From contig NC_090729.1 of the NCBI RefSeq assembly GCF_036898095.1, forward strand, positions 81,485,571-81,549,570: a DNA stretch of 64,000 nucleotides. The letters run 5' to 3'. The notes under the pieces were generated by a model. It was not told the origin of the DNA. It made no database searches and saw only the letters and a program-made list of their open reading frames with translations. How positions within the stretch are numbered: position 1 is the first letter of the stretch; each line of letters opens with the position of its first letter. The position numbers and the translations under genes were made by a program. This DNA comes from Palaemon carinicauda. Taxonomy: Eukaryota; Arthropoda; Malacostraca; Decapoda; Palaemonidae. Of this stretch, positions 23,901 to 36,329 are shown piece by piece.

Positions 23901-26900
23901 GATAGACAGAGAGAAAAAAAGGAAATTCCTGTTATAGATAGACAGAGAGAAAAAAAGAAATCTCTATTATAGATACAGAGAGAAAAAAGGAAACATATAA
24001 TAGATAGACAGAGAAAAAAAGGAAACCCTTATTATAGATAGACAGAGAGAAAGATGGAAAGTTCTATTATAGATAGACAGAGAGAAAGATGGAAAGTTCT
24101 ATTATAGATAGACAGAGAGAAAAATAGGAAACCCCTATTATAGATAGACAGAGAGAAAAAAGGAAATCTCTATTATATATAGACAGAGAAAAAAAGGAAA
24201 CACCTATTATAGATACCCAGAGTGAAAAAAGGAAACCCCTATTATAGATAGACAGAGAGAAAAAAGGAAATCTCTATTATAGATAGACAGAGAAAAAATG
24301 AAACCCCTATTATAGATAGACAGAAAAAAGGAAATCCTATTATGGATAGAGAGAGAAAAAAAAGGAAACCCCTAGTATAAATAGACAGAGAGAAAAAAGG
24401 CAATCCTTACTATAGATAGACAGAGAGAAAAGAAGGAAACCCCTATTATATATAGACAGAAAAAAAGGAAAACCCTATTATAGATAGACAAAGAAAAAAA
24501 GGAAACCTCTATTATAGATAAAGAGAGAAAAAAGGGAATCCCTAGTAAAGATAGACAGAGAAAAAAGGAAATCCTTATTAAAGATAGACAGAAAAAAAGG
24601 AAATCCCTATTATAGGTAGACCTAGAGAGAAAAGGAAATCCCTATTATAGATAGAAAGAGAAAACAGGAAATCCCTATTATAGATAGACAGAGAGAAAAA
24701 AGGGAATCCCTAGTAAAGATAGACAGAGAGAAAGAAGGAAATCACTATTTTAGATAGACAGAGAGAAAAAAGGAAATCCATATAATAGATAGACAGAGAG
24801 ATAAAAGGAAACCTCTATTATACATGGACAAAGGAAAAAAAGGAAATCCCAATTATAGATAGAAAAGAAAAAAAAGAAATGGAAACTCTATCATAGATAG
24901 ACAGAGGAAAAAAGGAAACACTTGTTGTATATAGACATAAAAAAAAAAAATCCCTATTATAGATAGACATAGAGAGAAAAGGAAATCCCTATTATATATA
25001 GACAAAGAAAAAAGGAAATCCCTATTATAGATATACAGAGAGAAAAAAGGAAATCTCTATTATACATAGACAGAGAGAAAAAGGAAACACGTATTATAGA
25101 TACACAGAGAGGAAAAAAAGGAAACCCCTACTATAGATAGACAGAAAAAAGGAAATACCTATTGGAGATAGACAGAGATAAAAAATAGGAATTTGCTATT
25201 ATAGATAGACGAAAAAAAGGGAAATCCCTATTATAGATAAACAGAGAGAAAAGGAAATCCCTATTATAGATAGAGAGAAAAAAGGAAATCCTTACTATAG
25301 ATAGACAGAGAGAGAAAAGGAAACCCTATTATATATAGACAGAGAAAAAAGGAAATGCATATTATATATACCCAGAGAGAAAAAGGGAAACCCTATTATC
25401 GATAAACAGAACGGAAAAAGAAAAACCTATATTATAAATAGACAGAGAGATAAAAAGGAAATCCCTACTTTGGATAGACAGAGAGGAAAACTGGAAACCC
25501 CTATTATTGATAGACAGAAAAAAAGGAAATCCCTATTATAGATAGACAGAGAGAAAAAAAAGGAAACCCCTAGTATAGATAGACAGAGAGAAAAAAAGGC
25601 AATCTCTACTATAGATAGACAGAGAGAAAAAAAGGAAACGCCTATTATATATAGACAGAAAAAAAGGAAATCCCTTTTATAGAAAGACAGAGAAAAAGAA
25701 AAACTCTATTATTGATAGACAGAGAGAAAATAAGGAAATCACTATTACAAATAGACAGAGGAAAAAAAAGGGAATCCCTATTAAAGATTGAGAGAGAAAA
25801 AAGGAAATCCCTATTATAGATAGAAAGAGAAAAAAAAAGGAAATCCCTATTATAGATAGACAGAGAAAAAAAGGAAATCTCTATTATAGATAGACAGAGA
25901 GAAAAAAGGAAACCCATATTATAGATAGACAGAGAGAAAGAAGGAAATCACTATTATAGATAGACAGAGAGAAAAAAGGAAATTCATATAATAGATAGAC
26001 AGAGAGATAAAAGGAAACCTCTATTATACATGGACAAAGGAAAAAAAAAGAAATCCCTATTATAGATAGACAAAGAAAAAAGAAAACCCCTATTATAGAG
26101 GGACAGAGAGAAAAGAAGGAAATCCCTATCATAGATAGAAAGAGGAAAAAGAAAACCCTATTATATATGAACAGAGAGAAAAAAAGGAAATCCCTATTAT
26201 ATATAGACAAAGAGAAAAAATTATATCTCTTTTATAGATAGACAGAGAGAAAAAAGGAAACCCCTATTATAGATAGACAGAGAGAAAAAAGGAAATCCCT
26301 ATTATTGATAGACAGAGAGAAAAAAGGGAACACCTACTATAAATAAACAGAAAAAAAGGAAATACCTTTTATAGATACAGAGAGAGATAAAAAAAGGAAA
26401 TCCCTACTATTGATAGGCAAAGAGAAAAAAAGGGAAATCCCTATTATAGATAGACAGAGAGAGAAAAAGGAAATCCCTATTATAGATGGATAGAAAAAAA
26501 GGAAATCCCTATTATAGATAGACAGAGAGAAACAAGTAAAATTCCAGTTATAGATAGACAGAGAGGAAAAGGGATGTCTTTGTTATAGACAGACAAAGAA
26601 AAAAAAAGGAAATCCCTATTATAGATAGAGAGAAAAAAAAATCCATACTATATATAGACAGAGAGAGAAAAGGATACCCCTATTATATATAGACAGAGAA
26701 GAAAAGAAATGCATATTATATATACCCAGAGAGAAAAAGGGAAACCCTATTATAGATGGACAGAGAGAAGAAAAGGAAATCCCTATTATAGATAAACAGA
26801 ACGGAAAAAGAAAAACCCCTATTAGAGATAGATAGAGAGAAAAAAGGAAATCCCTACTATGGATAGACAGTGAAAAAACTGGAAACCCCTATTATTGATA

Positions 26901-29900
26901 GACAGAAAAAAAGGAAATCTCTATAATAGATAGACAGAGAGAAAAAAAGGAAATGCCTATTAAATATAGACAGAAAAAAAGTAAATCCCTCTTATTGATA
27001 GACAGAGAAAAAAGAAATCCCTATTATTGAAAGACAGAGAAAAAAAGGAAATCCCTATTATAAATACTCAGAGAAAAAAGGGAATCCCTATTAAAGATAA
27101 AGAGAGAGAAAAAAGGAAATCCCTATTATAGATAGAAAGAGAAAAAAATGGAAATCGCTATCATAGATAGACAGAGAAAAAAAGGAAATCTCTATTATAG
27201 ATAGACAGAGAGAAAAAAGGAAACCCGTATTATAAATACACAGAGAGAAAGAAGGAAATCACTATTATAGATAGACAAAGAAAAAAATGAAACCCCTGTA
27301 AAAGAAGGAGAGAGAGAATAAAGGAAATCCCTATTATAGATAGACAGAGAGAAAAAAGGAAATCCCTATTATATATAGACAGAGAAAAAAGAAAATCTAT
27401 TATAAATAGACAGAGAGAAAAAAAGGAAATCCCTATTATAGATAAATAGAGAAAAAGGAAAATCCTGTTATAGATGAACACAGAGGAAAAAAGAAAATCC
27501 CTATTATAGATAGACAGAGAAAAAGGAAAACCCTGTCATAGATGAACACAGAGGATAAAAGGAAATCCCTATTATATATGGACATAGAGAAAAAATGAAA
27601 TCCCTTTTATAGATAGAGAGACAGACAGAAAAAAGGAAATCCCAATTATATATAGACAGAGAAAAAAGGAAATTCCTATCTTGACAGACGGAGAGAAAGA
27701 AGGAAATTCTTATCTTGACAGACGGAGAGAAAAAAAGGATATCCATATTATACACACACACAGAGAAAAAATAAAATCAATATTATAGAGAGACAGAGAG
27801 AAAAATTATATCCCTATTAGAGATAAACAGAGAGAAAAATAGGAAATCCATATTATGGAGAGACAGAAAATGAAAAGGAAATCCCTATTATAGATACCCA
27901 GAGAAAAAAGGAAATCCCTTTTAGAGATAGAACGAGAGGAAAAGGGAATACCTATTGCAGATAGACAGAGAATAAAGAAAATCCCTATTATAGATAGACA
28001 GAGAGAGAAAGGAATTCCTTATTATAGACAGACAGAGAGAGAAAAGGAAATCCCTACTGTAGATAGACGGAGAGAAAAAAGGAAATCCCTATTATAGATG
28101 GACAGGGATAAAAGGAAATCCCTATTATGGATAGACAGAGAGAAAGAAGTAAATCCCTATTATAGATAAACAGATAAAAAAGGAAATCCGTATAATAGAT
28201 AGACAGAGAGGAAAAAGGAAATCCCTTTTATAGATACATAAAAAGAAAAAAGGAAATCCCTATTATAGATAGACAGAAAAAAAAGGAAATCTCTATCATA
28301 GATAGACAGAGAGAAAAAAGGAAATCCCTATTACAGATAGACAGAGACAAAAAAGGAAATCTCTATCATAGATAGACAAAGAGAAAAAAGGAAATCGCAA
28401 TTATAGATAGACAGTGAGAAAAAAAAGAAACACCTATTATAGATAGACAGAGAGAAAAACAGAAATCCCTATTATAGAGAGACTGAGAGAAAAAGGAAAT
28501 CCTCATAATAGATAGACAGAGAGAAAAAAGGAAATCCCTATTATAGACAGAGAGAGAGAGAGAAAAAAAAAGAAAATCCCTATAATAAATAGACTGAGAG
28601 AAAAAAAGAAATCTCTGTTATAGATAGACAGGAGAAAATTGGAAATTACTATTATAGATAGACAGAGAGAAAAAAGGAGATCCCTATTATAGATAGACAG
28701 AGAATAAAGGAAAACACTATTATAGATAGACAGAGAAAAAGGAAAATCCCTATTATGGATAGAAAGAGTGGAAAAAGGATATCCCGATTATAGATAGACA
28801 GAGAGAAAAAGGAAATCCTTATTATAGATAGACAAAGAGAAAAAAGCAAAGTTTTTATCATAGATAGACAGAGAGAAAAAAAGGGATACCCCTATTATAG
28901 ATAAAGAGAGAAAAAATGAAATCCATATCATATATACCCAGGGAGAAAAAAGGAAACCCCAATTATAGATAGACAGAGAGGATAAAGGAAATCTCTATTA
29001 TAGATAGACAAAGAAAAAAAAGAAACCCCTATTATAGATAGACTGAGAGAAAAAAGGAAATCCCTATTATAGATAGACAGAAAAAAATGGAAATTTCTAT
29101 TATAGATAGACAGAGAATAAAGAAAATCCATATCATATATAACCAGAGAGAAAAAAGGAAACGACTATTATAGATAGACAGAGAGAAAAAAGGAAATGTT
29201 TATTATAGATAGACAGAAAGAAAAAAGGAAACACTTATTATAGATAGACAGGGAGAAATAAGGAAATCCCTACTATCAATAGACAGAGAGAAAAAAGAGA
29301 TCCCTATCATAGATAGACAGAGAATAAAGGAAACCCCTATTATAGATAGACAGAGAGAAAAAAGGAAATCTCTATTATAGATACAGAGAGATAAAAGGAA
29401 ACACCTATTATAGACAGACAAAGAGAAAAAAGGAAATCCCTATTATAGATACACAGAGAGAAAAAACGAGATCCCTGTCATGGATAGACAGAGAATAAAG
29501 GATTTCCCTATTATAGATAGACAGAAAAAAAGGAAAACTCTACCATAGATAGACAGAGAGAAAAAAGGAAACACCTAATATAGATAGACAGAGAGAAAAG
29601 GAAATCCCTGTTATAGATAGACCGAAATAATGGAAATTCGTATTATAGATAGACAGAGAATAAAGGAAATTTATATTATATATACCCAGAGAGAAAAAAG
29701 GAAACCGCTATTATAGATAGAAAGAGAGAAAAAAGGAAATCTCTATTATAGATAGACAGAGAGAAAAAAGGAAACACCTATTATAGATAGACAGGGAAAA
29801 AAAGGAAATCCCTATTATCGATAGACAGAGAAAAAAGGAGATCCCTATCATAGATAGACAGAGAATAAAGGAAACCCCTATTATAGATAGACAGAAAGAA

Positions 29901-32492
29901 AAAAGGAAATCTCTACTATAGATAGATAGGGAGAAAAAAGGAAACACCTATTAAATATAGACAGAGAGAAAAAAGTAAACCCTTATTATAGATAGACAGA
30001 CAAAAAAAAGGAAATCTCTATTATAGATAGACAGGGAGAAAAAAAGAAACACCTATTATAGATAGACAGAGAGAAAAAAGGAAACCCCTATTATAGATAG
30101 ACAGAGAAAAAAGGAAATCCATATTATATATACCCAGTGAGAAAAAAGGAAACACCTATAATAGACAGAGAGAGAGAGAAAAAAGGAAATCCCAAATATA
30201 GAAAGACAGAGAGAAAAAAGGAAACCCCTATTATAGATAGACAGAGAGAAAAAAGGAAATCTCTTTTATAGATAGTCAAAGAGAAAAAAGGAAACCCCTA
30301 TTATAGATAGACAGAGAGAAAAAAATGAAATCTCTATTATAGATAAACAGAGAGAAAAAAGGAAACACCTACTATAGATAGACAGAGAAAAAAGGAAATC
30401 CATATTATAGATAGATAGAGAGAAAAACGGAAACACCTATTATCGATAGTCAGAAAAAAAAGAAAATCCCTATTATAGATAGACAGAGAGAAAAAAGGAA
30501 AATCTCTATTATAGATAGACAGAGAAAAAAGGAAACCCTATTATAGATAGACAGAGAGAAAAAAGAAATCTCTATTATATATAGACAGAGATAAAAAATG
30601 AAACACCTATTATAGATAACAAAGAGAAAAAAGGAAATTTCTATTATAGACACAGAGATCAAGAAGGAAACACCTATTATTGACAGACAGAGAGAAAAAA
30701 GGAAATCCCTATTATAGATAGACAGAGAGCAAAAAGGATATCTCTATTATAGATAGACAGAGAAAAAAGGAAATCCCTATTATAGATAGACAGAAAGAAA
30801 AAAGGAAACCGCTATTATAGATAGACAGAGAAAAAAAGTAAATCCTTATTATAGATAGACAGAGAGAAAAAAGGAGGCCCCTATTATAAATACACAGAGA
30901 TAAAGAAGGAAATACCTATTATAGATAGACAGAAAGATAAATTGAAACCTCTATTATATAAGGACAGAGAAAAGAAATGAAACCCCTATAATAAAAGGAC
31001 AGAGAGAAAAAAGGAAATCCCTATGATAGATGGACGGAAAAAAAGGAAATCTATTATAAATAGACGGAGAGAAAAAAGGAAATCCCTATTATAGATAGAC
31101 AGAGAAAAGGAAAACCCTGTTATAGATGAACACAGAGGAAAAAAAGGAAATCCCTATTTTATAGAGACAGAGAAAAAATGAAATCCCTTTTATAGAATGA
31201 GTAAGAGAAAATAAAGGAAATGCCAGTTATATATAGACAGAGAAAAAAGGAAATTCCTATCTACACAGACAGAGAGAAAAAAGGATATCCATATTATACA
31301 CACATACAGAAAAAAAATAAAATCCCTATTATACATAGACAGAGAGAAAAAGGAAATCTCTATTATAGATAGAGAGAAAAATAGGAAATCCCTATTATGG
31401 AGAGAGAGAATAAAAAGGAAATCCCTATTATAGATACCCAGAGAAAAAAGGAAATCCCTTTTATAGATAGAAAGAGAGGAAAGGGAATCCCTATTGTAGA
31501 CAGACAGAGAGAATAAAGGAAATTCCTATCTTAGATAGACAGAGAGAAAAAAGGAAATCCCTATTATAGACAGACAGAGAGAAAACAAGGAAATTCCTGT
31601 TATAGATAGACAGAGAGGAAAAGGGAAATCTTTATTTTAGATAAACAGAGAAAAAAAAGCAAATCCCTATTATAGATAGAGAGAAAAAAGGAAATCCATA
31701 CTATAGATAGACAGAGAGAGAAAAGGAAACCCCTATTATATATAGACAGAAAAGTAAGGAAATGCATATTATATATACCCAGAGAGAAAAAGGGAAACCC
31801 TATTATAGATAGAAAGAGAGAAAAAAGGAAGTTCCTATTATAGATAAACAGAACGGAAAAAGAAAAACTTATATTATAAAAAGACAGAGAGAAAAAAGGA
31901 AATCCCTATTATAGACAGAGAGAGAAAAAAAAGGAAACCCTTAGTATAGATAGACAGAGAGAAAAAAAGGCAATCTCTACTATAGATAGACAGAGAGATA
32001 AAAAGGAAATTCCTATTATATATAGACAGAGAAAAAACGGAAATCTCTATTATAGATAGAAAGAGAAAAATAAGGAAATCCCTAATATAGATAGACAAAG
32101 AAAAAAATGAAACCCCTATAATAGAAGGAGAGAGAGAAAAAAGGAAATCCATATTATAGATAGACAGAGAGAAAAAAGGAAATCCCTATTATATATAGAC
32201 GGAGAAAAAAGGAAATCTATTATAAATAGACAGAGAGAAAAAAGGAAATCCGTATTATAGATAGACAGAGAAAAAGGAAAACCCTGTTATAGATGAACAC
32301 AGAGGAAAAAAGGAATTCCCTATTATAGATAGACAGAGAAAAAGGAAATCCCTATTATATATAGACAAAGAGAAAAAATTAAATACCTTTTAAAGATAGA
32401 GAGAGAAAAAAAAGGAAATCCCAATTATATATAGACAGAGAAAAAAGGAAATTCCTATCTTGACAGAAGGAGAGAAAAAAGGATATCCAGAT

Positions 32493-33761
32493 TATCTCTT
32501 CTTCAGAATATCTCTTTTTTTAGCATAGGGTCTGCCGAAACAGGACTAGTCTTCTAGACCGCAGGGGAGAAGGTGACGGCATCATACTACCACTTCAGGT
32601 GTGGCCTAGGGAGGCATAGCCTCCTATGCCGGCAGCTGTAAGCAGGCAGGGGAGTGACTACTCACTCTGCTGCTCGACTGCCAGCAGAAAGACTGAATAC
32701 TCTGAGGTTCTGTCAAAAACCAAAGCCGGAACACTCGCCGGCAAGGGTGGAAGACAGAAAACACTAGCCTAGTCAAGCCGGAGTGACTACTCTATGGTGA
32801 GACCAAGATAGGGTTGTCGCCTATGGCGGCACTCAGAGGGAAGGAGGGATTACCCTTAAATCTCCACAGTAGACGAGTATCGAGTTATATGAATAATTTT
32901 AGGAGATATCTATCTCCTGTTGAATTGATAAAACAATACACGAGGGTAAAATGGGATCATGTATGAAAGTATACTGAAGTGCATAGGCTAGGTAGCCTAG
33001 CGCAGGGTGAGATTTCTGTTACCTATATCGCCGAAACTCTAACGTATACGATCGATATAAGGAAGAGAAAATATATGCATGATTATATATATCTTTACTA
33101 GTATAATTGTGCCTATATAGCTTTCATAATTTATTAATGCTATTACAACCGGGAATGTCGTTCTGCTAACTAAATAACACATGCGTGATAAACGACTGCG
33201 CACATTGTGCCTCCGGTGATCGGCCAAGCTCCAAACACATAAAATTACTCTAATTTCTCTGTGAAGCAGGAGCTAAAAATTATACACCGTAAAGAATAAA
33301 TACTCAACTTTCCAGAGGCAGAAGAAGCTGACAATTGCATGATAAATCCTCAATTAATCGATCACTAATGTTAGAGCAACAGGGAAAACCACCGTGCAAA
33401 TTCGCTCCAAAAATAGGAATGAGCGCCATCTTGGATACTCGTAGAAGTACGGGAGGAAGGGTAACTTTGATAATGGCTCCCCTTCTGTTTTTCACCACTC
33501 TTCCCCCTCGGAACGGAAACGCTATTCGGGGTGAAGATTGCTATGTGTCGTATCAAGATATACGTCCCTGATATTATGCAATATCTTTAAGAGAAATTTT
33601 AAGGATATTCGCACAAGGAGTTAGAATCCTGGAGACCTGAAGGTCAATTCTCTGGGAATATCACTGTAGCCAAATATCCCTTAGAAAGCTACCAATAGGA
33701 ACCTTAATATCCCTTAGAAAGCTACCAATAGGAACCTTACATCAGGACGACATGGCGTGAG
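32493..33761 (-). mobile_element. DIRS 5' leader fragment (minus orientation)
   Basis: This segment is the reverse complement of the DIRS-2 leader (about 50377-51800) and parallels the DIRS-1 leader at 49331-50373. It shares the blocks with GCCGGCAAGGGTGG, CGCCTATGGCGGCACTC, TATACGATCGATATAAGGAAG and GGTGAAGATTGCTATGTGTC. It ends at 33743-33761 in the DIRS inverted terminal repeat. No gag follows on its left, because the minisatellite begins at once, so it is a truncated element or a leader cut by the array. Small frames in it (for example 33335-33571) have no counterpart conserved as protein and are treated as non-coding. Confidence 0.82.
33674..33739. repeat. Perfect 33-bp tandem duplication in a DIRS leader
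   Basis: Two adjacent identical 33-bp copies starting ATATCCCTTAGAAAGC (33674-33706 and 33707-33739). The other DIRS leaders here have this segment once, so the duplication is private to this copy. Confidence 0.93.
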
Positions 33762-34582
33762 CCTCCCAAAAAGGGTTTAACAACTTTAAATTTTCAGACC
33801 TAATGAAGACACCTTTTGCTTCCTGACTGCACCAAACTCAATTTCCTTAATTAGTAGAAAATCAGTTCATAATTTAGAGCTGAATAAGCTATCGCCTTAA
33901 TCATGGGACAGAAGGGCTTTCAAATGTTTTCAATATATTTTGAGAAACTTTGTGCAGATGTTCTGTAACCCATCATTCACTGAGACATGTAGGCTAAACA
34001 CTGTCTCACTGCACGAAGTCATGAAGCCTTCAACATTCCGAAGCTTCCTTTTTAGGTTTCATTATATTTCTGAATCTGTCTTTTCATGATCGAACCTTGA
34101 GAGTTTAACTGATGGCCATATCCGATATCTCCTTCAATCTGATCATTGATTCTTTACAATGTTTTGTATTGCTGCAATCCACAGCAAGTAAATAATCAGC
34201 TACGGAAACGCCCTTTCAGACTTTATTTTATTTCTTATGGAAGATCTCTCAGTCAATACAAACGGGTGTTATCATGATTGCTTCCTTTGCCAAAAACTCC
34301 CAAATAGTCGAATTAGTCATTCATTTCTCAAATATGCTTTGATACCTCTTGGAACCGGAAAAATTCATCCAGGGTATTTTTCATTAATTATTTTGACAAA
34401 AAGTGTTTACTATTGGTAATGAGGACACTAAATTTTATTATAAAATTAGTTCCATTAACATCGCTTCAAGGCACTGAGGAAAGATCGTGATAGGAAAAGT
34501 CTTCATTTGATATTTGATTCAATGAAAATTTTATTACAAACTTTACCATTTCAAAATAACCCAAGTAACTCTCACTTTTTGG
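33762..34582. other. Anonymous AT-rich spacer between two facing DIRS ends
   Basis: About 820 bp flanked by inverted copies of the DIRS terminal repeat (33743-33761 on the left, 34583-34606 on the right). It matches neither the DIRS body nor any family I recognise. The only frame is 60 codons (34237-34419), with no motif. At the equivalent junction at 50374-50376 only 3 bp separate the facing ends, so this DNA is either an insertion at a palindrome centre or original unique flank. Confidence 0.6.
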
Positions 34583-35153
34583 ACTCAGCAATGTCGTCCT
34601 GATGGAAGGTTCCTTTAGGCAGCTTTCTAAGGGATATTTAGCTACAGTGAAACTCCCAGAGAATTAACCATAGGTCTCCAGAATTCTAACACCTGGCGCG
34701 AGTATCCTTAATATAACTTTAAGGATATCGCATAATATCAGGGGACGTATTTTTTGATACGACACATGGCAATATTCACCCCGAATAGATTTTACTCTTT
34801 GAGGGGGAAGAGTGGCGAAATGAAGGGGAGCCGTTATCAAGGTACCCAGTGGATCCCCTGCCTGTACTACTACGGCACCTTGTTCCTTTCAACATATCAT
34901 TTAAGCACGGTGCTCTCCCACATTTCTCTCGGTGTTGTTACTGTTTTTAAGGAATATTATCATGCAATCTCCAGCATCTCGATCCTCTGGAAAGTTGAGC
35001 ATTTAATATTTTCTGTGTATAATTTTTAGCTCCCTTCTCACAGTTAAATTAACATAATTTAGGTGTGTTAAGTGGAGCACCGTCATTCTCGGAGGCAGCC
35101 ATTTTAAGACCGCTGTCGCGCGCCATAACGGATTTTGAAGCGAAGCGAAGAAC
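34583..35153 (+). mobile_element. Partial DIRS 5' leader (plus orientation)
   Basis: It starts with a degenerate terminal repeat (GGACTCAGCAATGTCGTCCT) and follows the DIRS leader through GGGGACGTATT and the CATGCAATCTCCAGC block to about 35110. It then switches to a short stretch with GATTTTGAAGCGAAGCGAAG that leads into the inverted repeat of the next element. A 91-codon frame at 34754-35029 is not conserved in the other leaders and is not called. Confidence 0.72.
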
Positions 35154-35617
35154 CTATTTTTGGGTGAGATAGCCATGTCGTCCTGATGGAAGGTTCCTAT
35201 TGGTACCTTTCTAAGGGATATTTGGCTACAGTGATATTCCCAGAGAATTTACCTTTAGGTCTTCAGAATTCTAACTCCTGGTGCAAATATCCTTAGAATT
35301 TCTCTTAAGGATATCACATAATATCAGGGGACGTATACCTTGATACGACACATAGCAATCTTCACCCTGAATAGCGTTTACGTTTCGAGGGGGAATAGTG
35401 GCGAAAAACAGAAGGGGAGCCATTATCAAGGATACCCTTCCTCCCGTACTACTACGAGTATCTAGATAGCGCTGTATCCAAGATGGCGCTTATTCCTTGT
35501 AGCATTGAGCATGGTGCTACAGATATAGTAGTTTCGGGAGGGATCTTACCTACGCCTTTTCTACGGAAAAGGAGGGCGGGTCCATCAGGATGACATGGCT
35601 ATCTCACCCAAAAATAG
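35154..35617. mobile_element. Short DIRS-derived inverted-repeat element, copy 1
   Basis: A 464-bp unit with 37-bp terminal inverted repeats (35154-35190 and 35581-35617) that match at 36 of 37 positions and start CTATTTTTGGGTGAGATAGC. The left two thirds is the first part of the DIRS leader (AAGGTTCC to CCTTCCTCCCGTACTAC). The right third, with TTCCTTGTAGCATTGAGC and GGAGGGCGGG, is not in the full DIRS leader. A second copy lies at 58528-58984. No coding capacity. It is probably a non-autonomous derivative moved or formed by DIRS functions; this is inference. Confidence 0.78.
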
Positions 35618-35894
35618 ATTTTTTGCTTAGCTTCAAAATCCGTTTTTTTGGCTCAAACCATGTCGCCCTGATGGAAGTTTACCAGGGAATTACTAGAAAT
35701 TACTGTATCAGTGGATTTTCATAGGTGCCTTAACCTTGGGACAAACTTTTCTATGGTCATCCAGATCATTAAGACATATGACGTTACCGTTATACGTCAT
35801 TACCACTAATCATGTACAATGTTATGGCTTCCTGCCCCCTGCAGGGAAGAGTCATACTAGACAGAAGGAAAAGGGGTCTCAAGGTTTGCATATA

Positions 35895-36329
35895 CTTTCC
35901 TCTTGGTAAGGGTGGAAGAGACTCTTTAGCTATGGTAAGCAACTCTTCTAGGAGAAGGACACTCCAAAATTAAACCATTGTTCTCTAGTCTTGGGTAGTG
36001 CCATAGCCTCTGTACCATGGTCTTCCACTGTCTTGGGTTGGAGTTCTCTTGCTTGAGGGTACACTCGGGCACACTATTCTATCTTATTATTTTTTTTTCT
36101 TCCTCTTGTTTTTTTGAAATGGTGTGTTGGGCAGGCTTAATAGAAGGGCCATGGATGCCTGGTGGTTTATCAAGAGGTTGTCTTTTCCTTTGTCTGACTC
36201 TTTTTCTTCTCAAAACCATCCTTACTGTCCTCCCTTCAGTTGAAGTGGCTATCCTGGAGGGTATTTAGCCTTGCATGATGTATGGGCTCCTCCATGTTGA
36301 CCAGTTTTTCCGACTTTTTACTATAGTCT
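35895..36329 (+). other. Element B 5' region
   Basis: Non-coding 5' part of element B. It includes AGGAGAAGGACACTCC, GGTAGTGCCATAGCCTCTG and TTGAGGGTACACTCGGGC. An 83-codon frame at 36017-36268 exists, but it has no recognisable domain and lies in the part that I recall also occurring alone in short derivative copies, so I treat it as untranslated and probably promoter-bearing. Confidence 0.65.

Larger units (their letters stand above)
9084..32492. repeat. 35-bp minisatellite, block 3 (about 23.4 kb)
   Basis: Continuous array of the same 35-bp unit, several hundred copies, with unit variants interleaved rather than blocked. Several multi-unit segments recur far apart (see the separate entries and findings). 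No gene is credible here: minus-strand frames of 60-118 codons arise because three units (105 bp) read through in a rotating frame until a TAA, so they all end in the same peptide. The array ends near 32492, where a DIRS leader fragment begins. Confidence 0.95.

Noticed and set aside
1037..32152. Dozens of minus-strand frames of 60-118 codons rich in Phe, Leu, Ser and Ile, which look like membrane proteins
   Set aside because: They are translations of the 35-bp repeat. The unit is 2 modulo 3, so three units cycle through all frames and usually hit TAA, which is why nearly all end in the same LSVYL peptide. No initiation context or non-repeat domain is present.
1..32492. CRISPR-like array (many direct repeats of about 35 bp)
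   Set aside because: There are no unique spacers: the units are contiguous, and the context is eukaryotic with LINE, gypsy and DIRS elements.
34754..35029. 91-codon frame in the partial leader
   Set aside because: Not conserved as protein in the other three leaders; the match between them is at DNA level with indels.
36017..36268. 83-codon frame in the 5' region of element B as ORF1
   Set aside because: No coiled coil, RRM, knuckle or esterase feature. The DNA is the part I recall as conserved at nucleotide level in short derivative copies.
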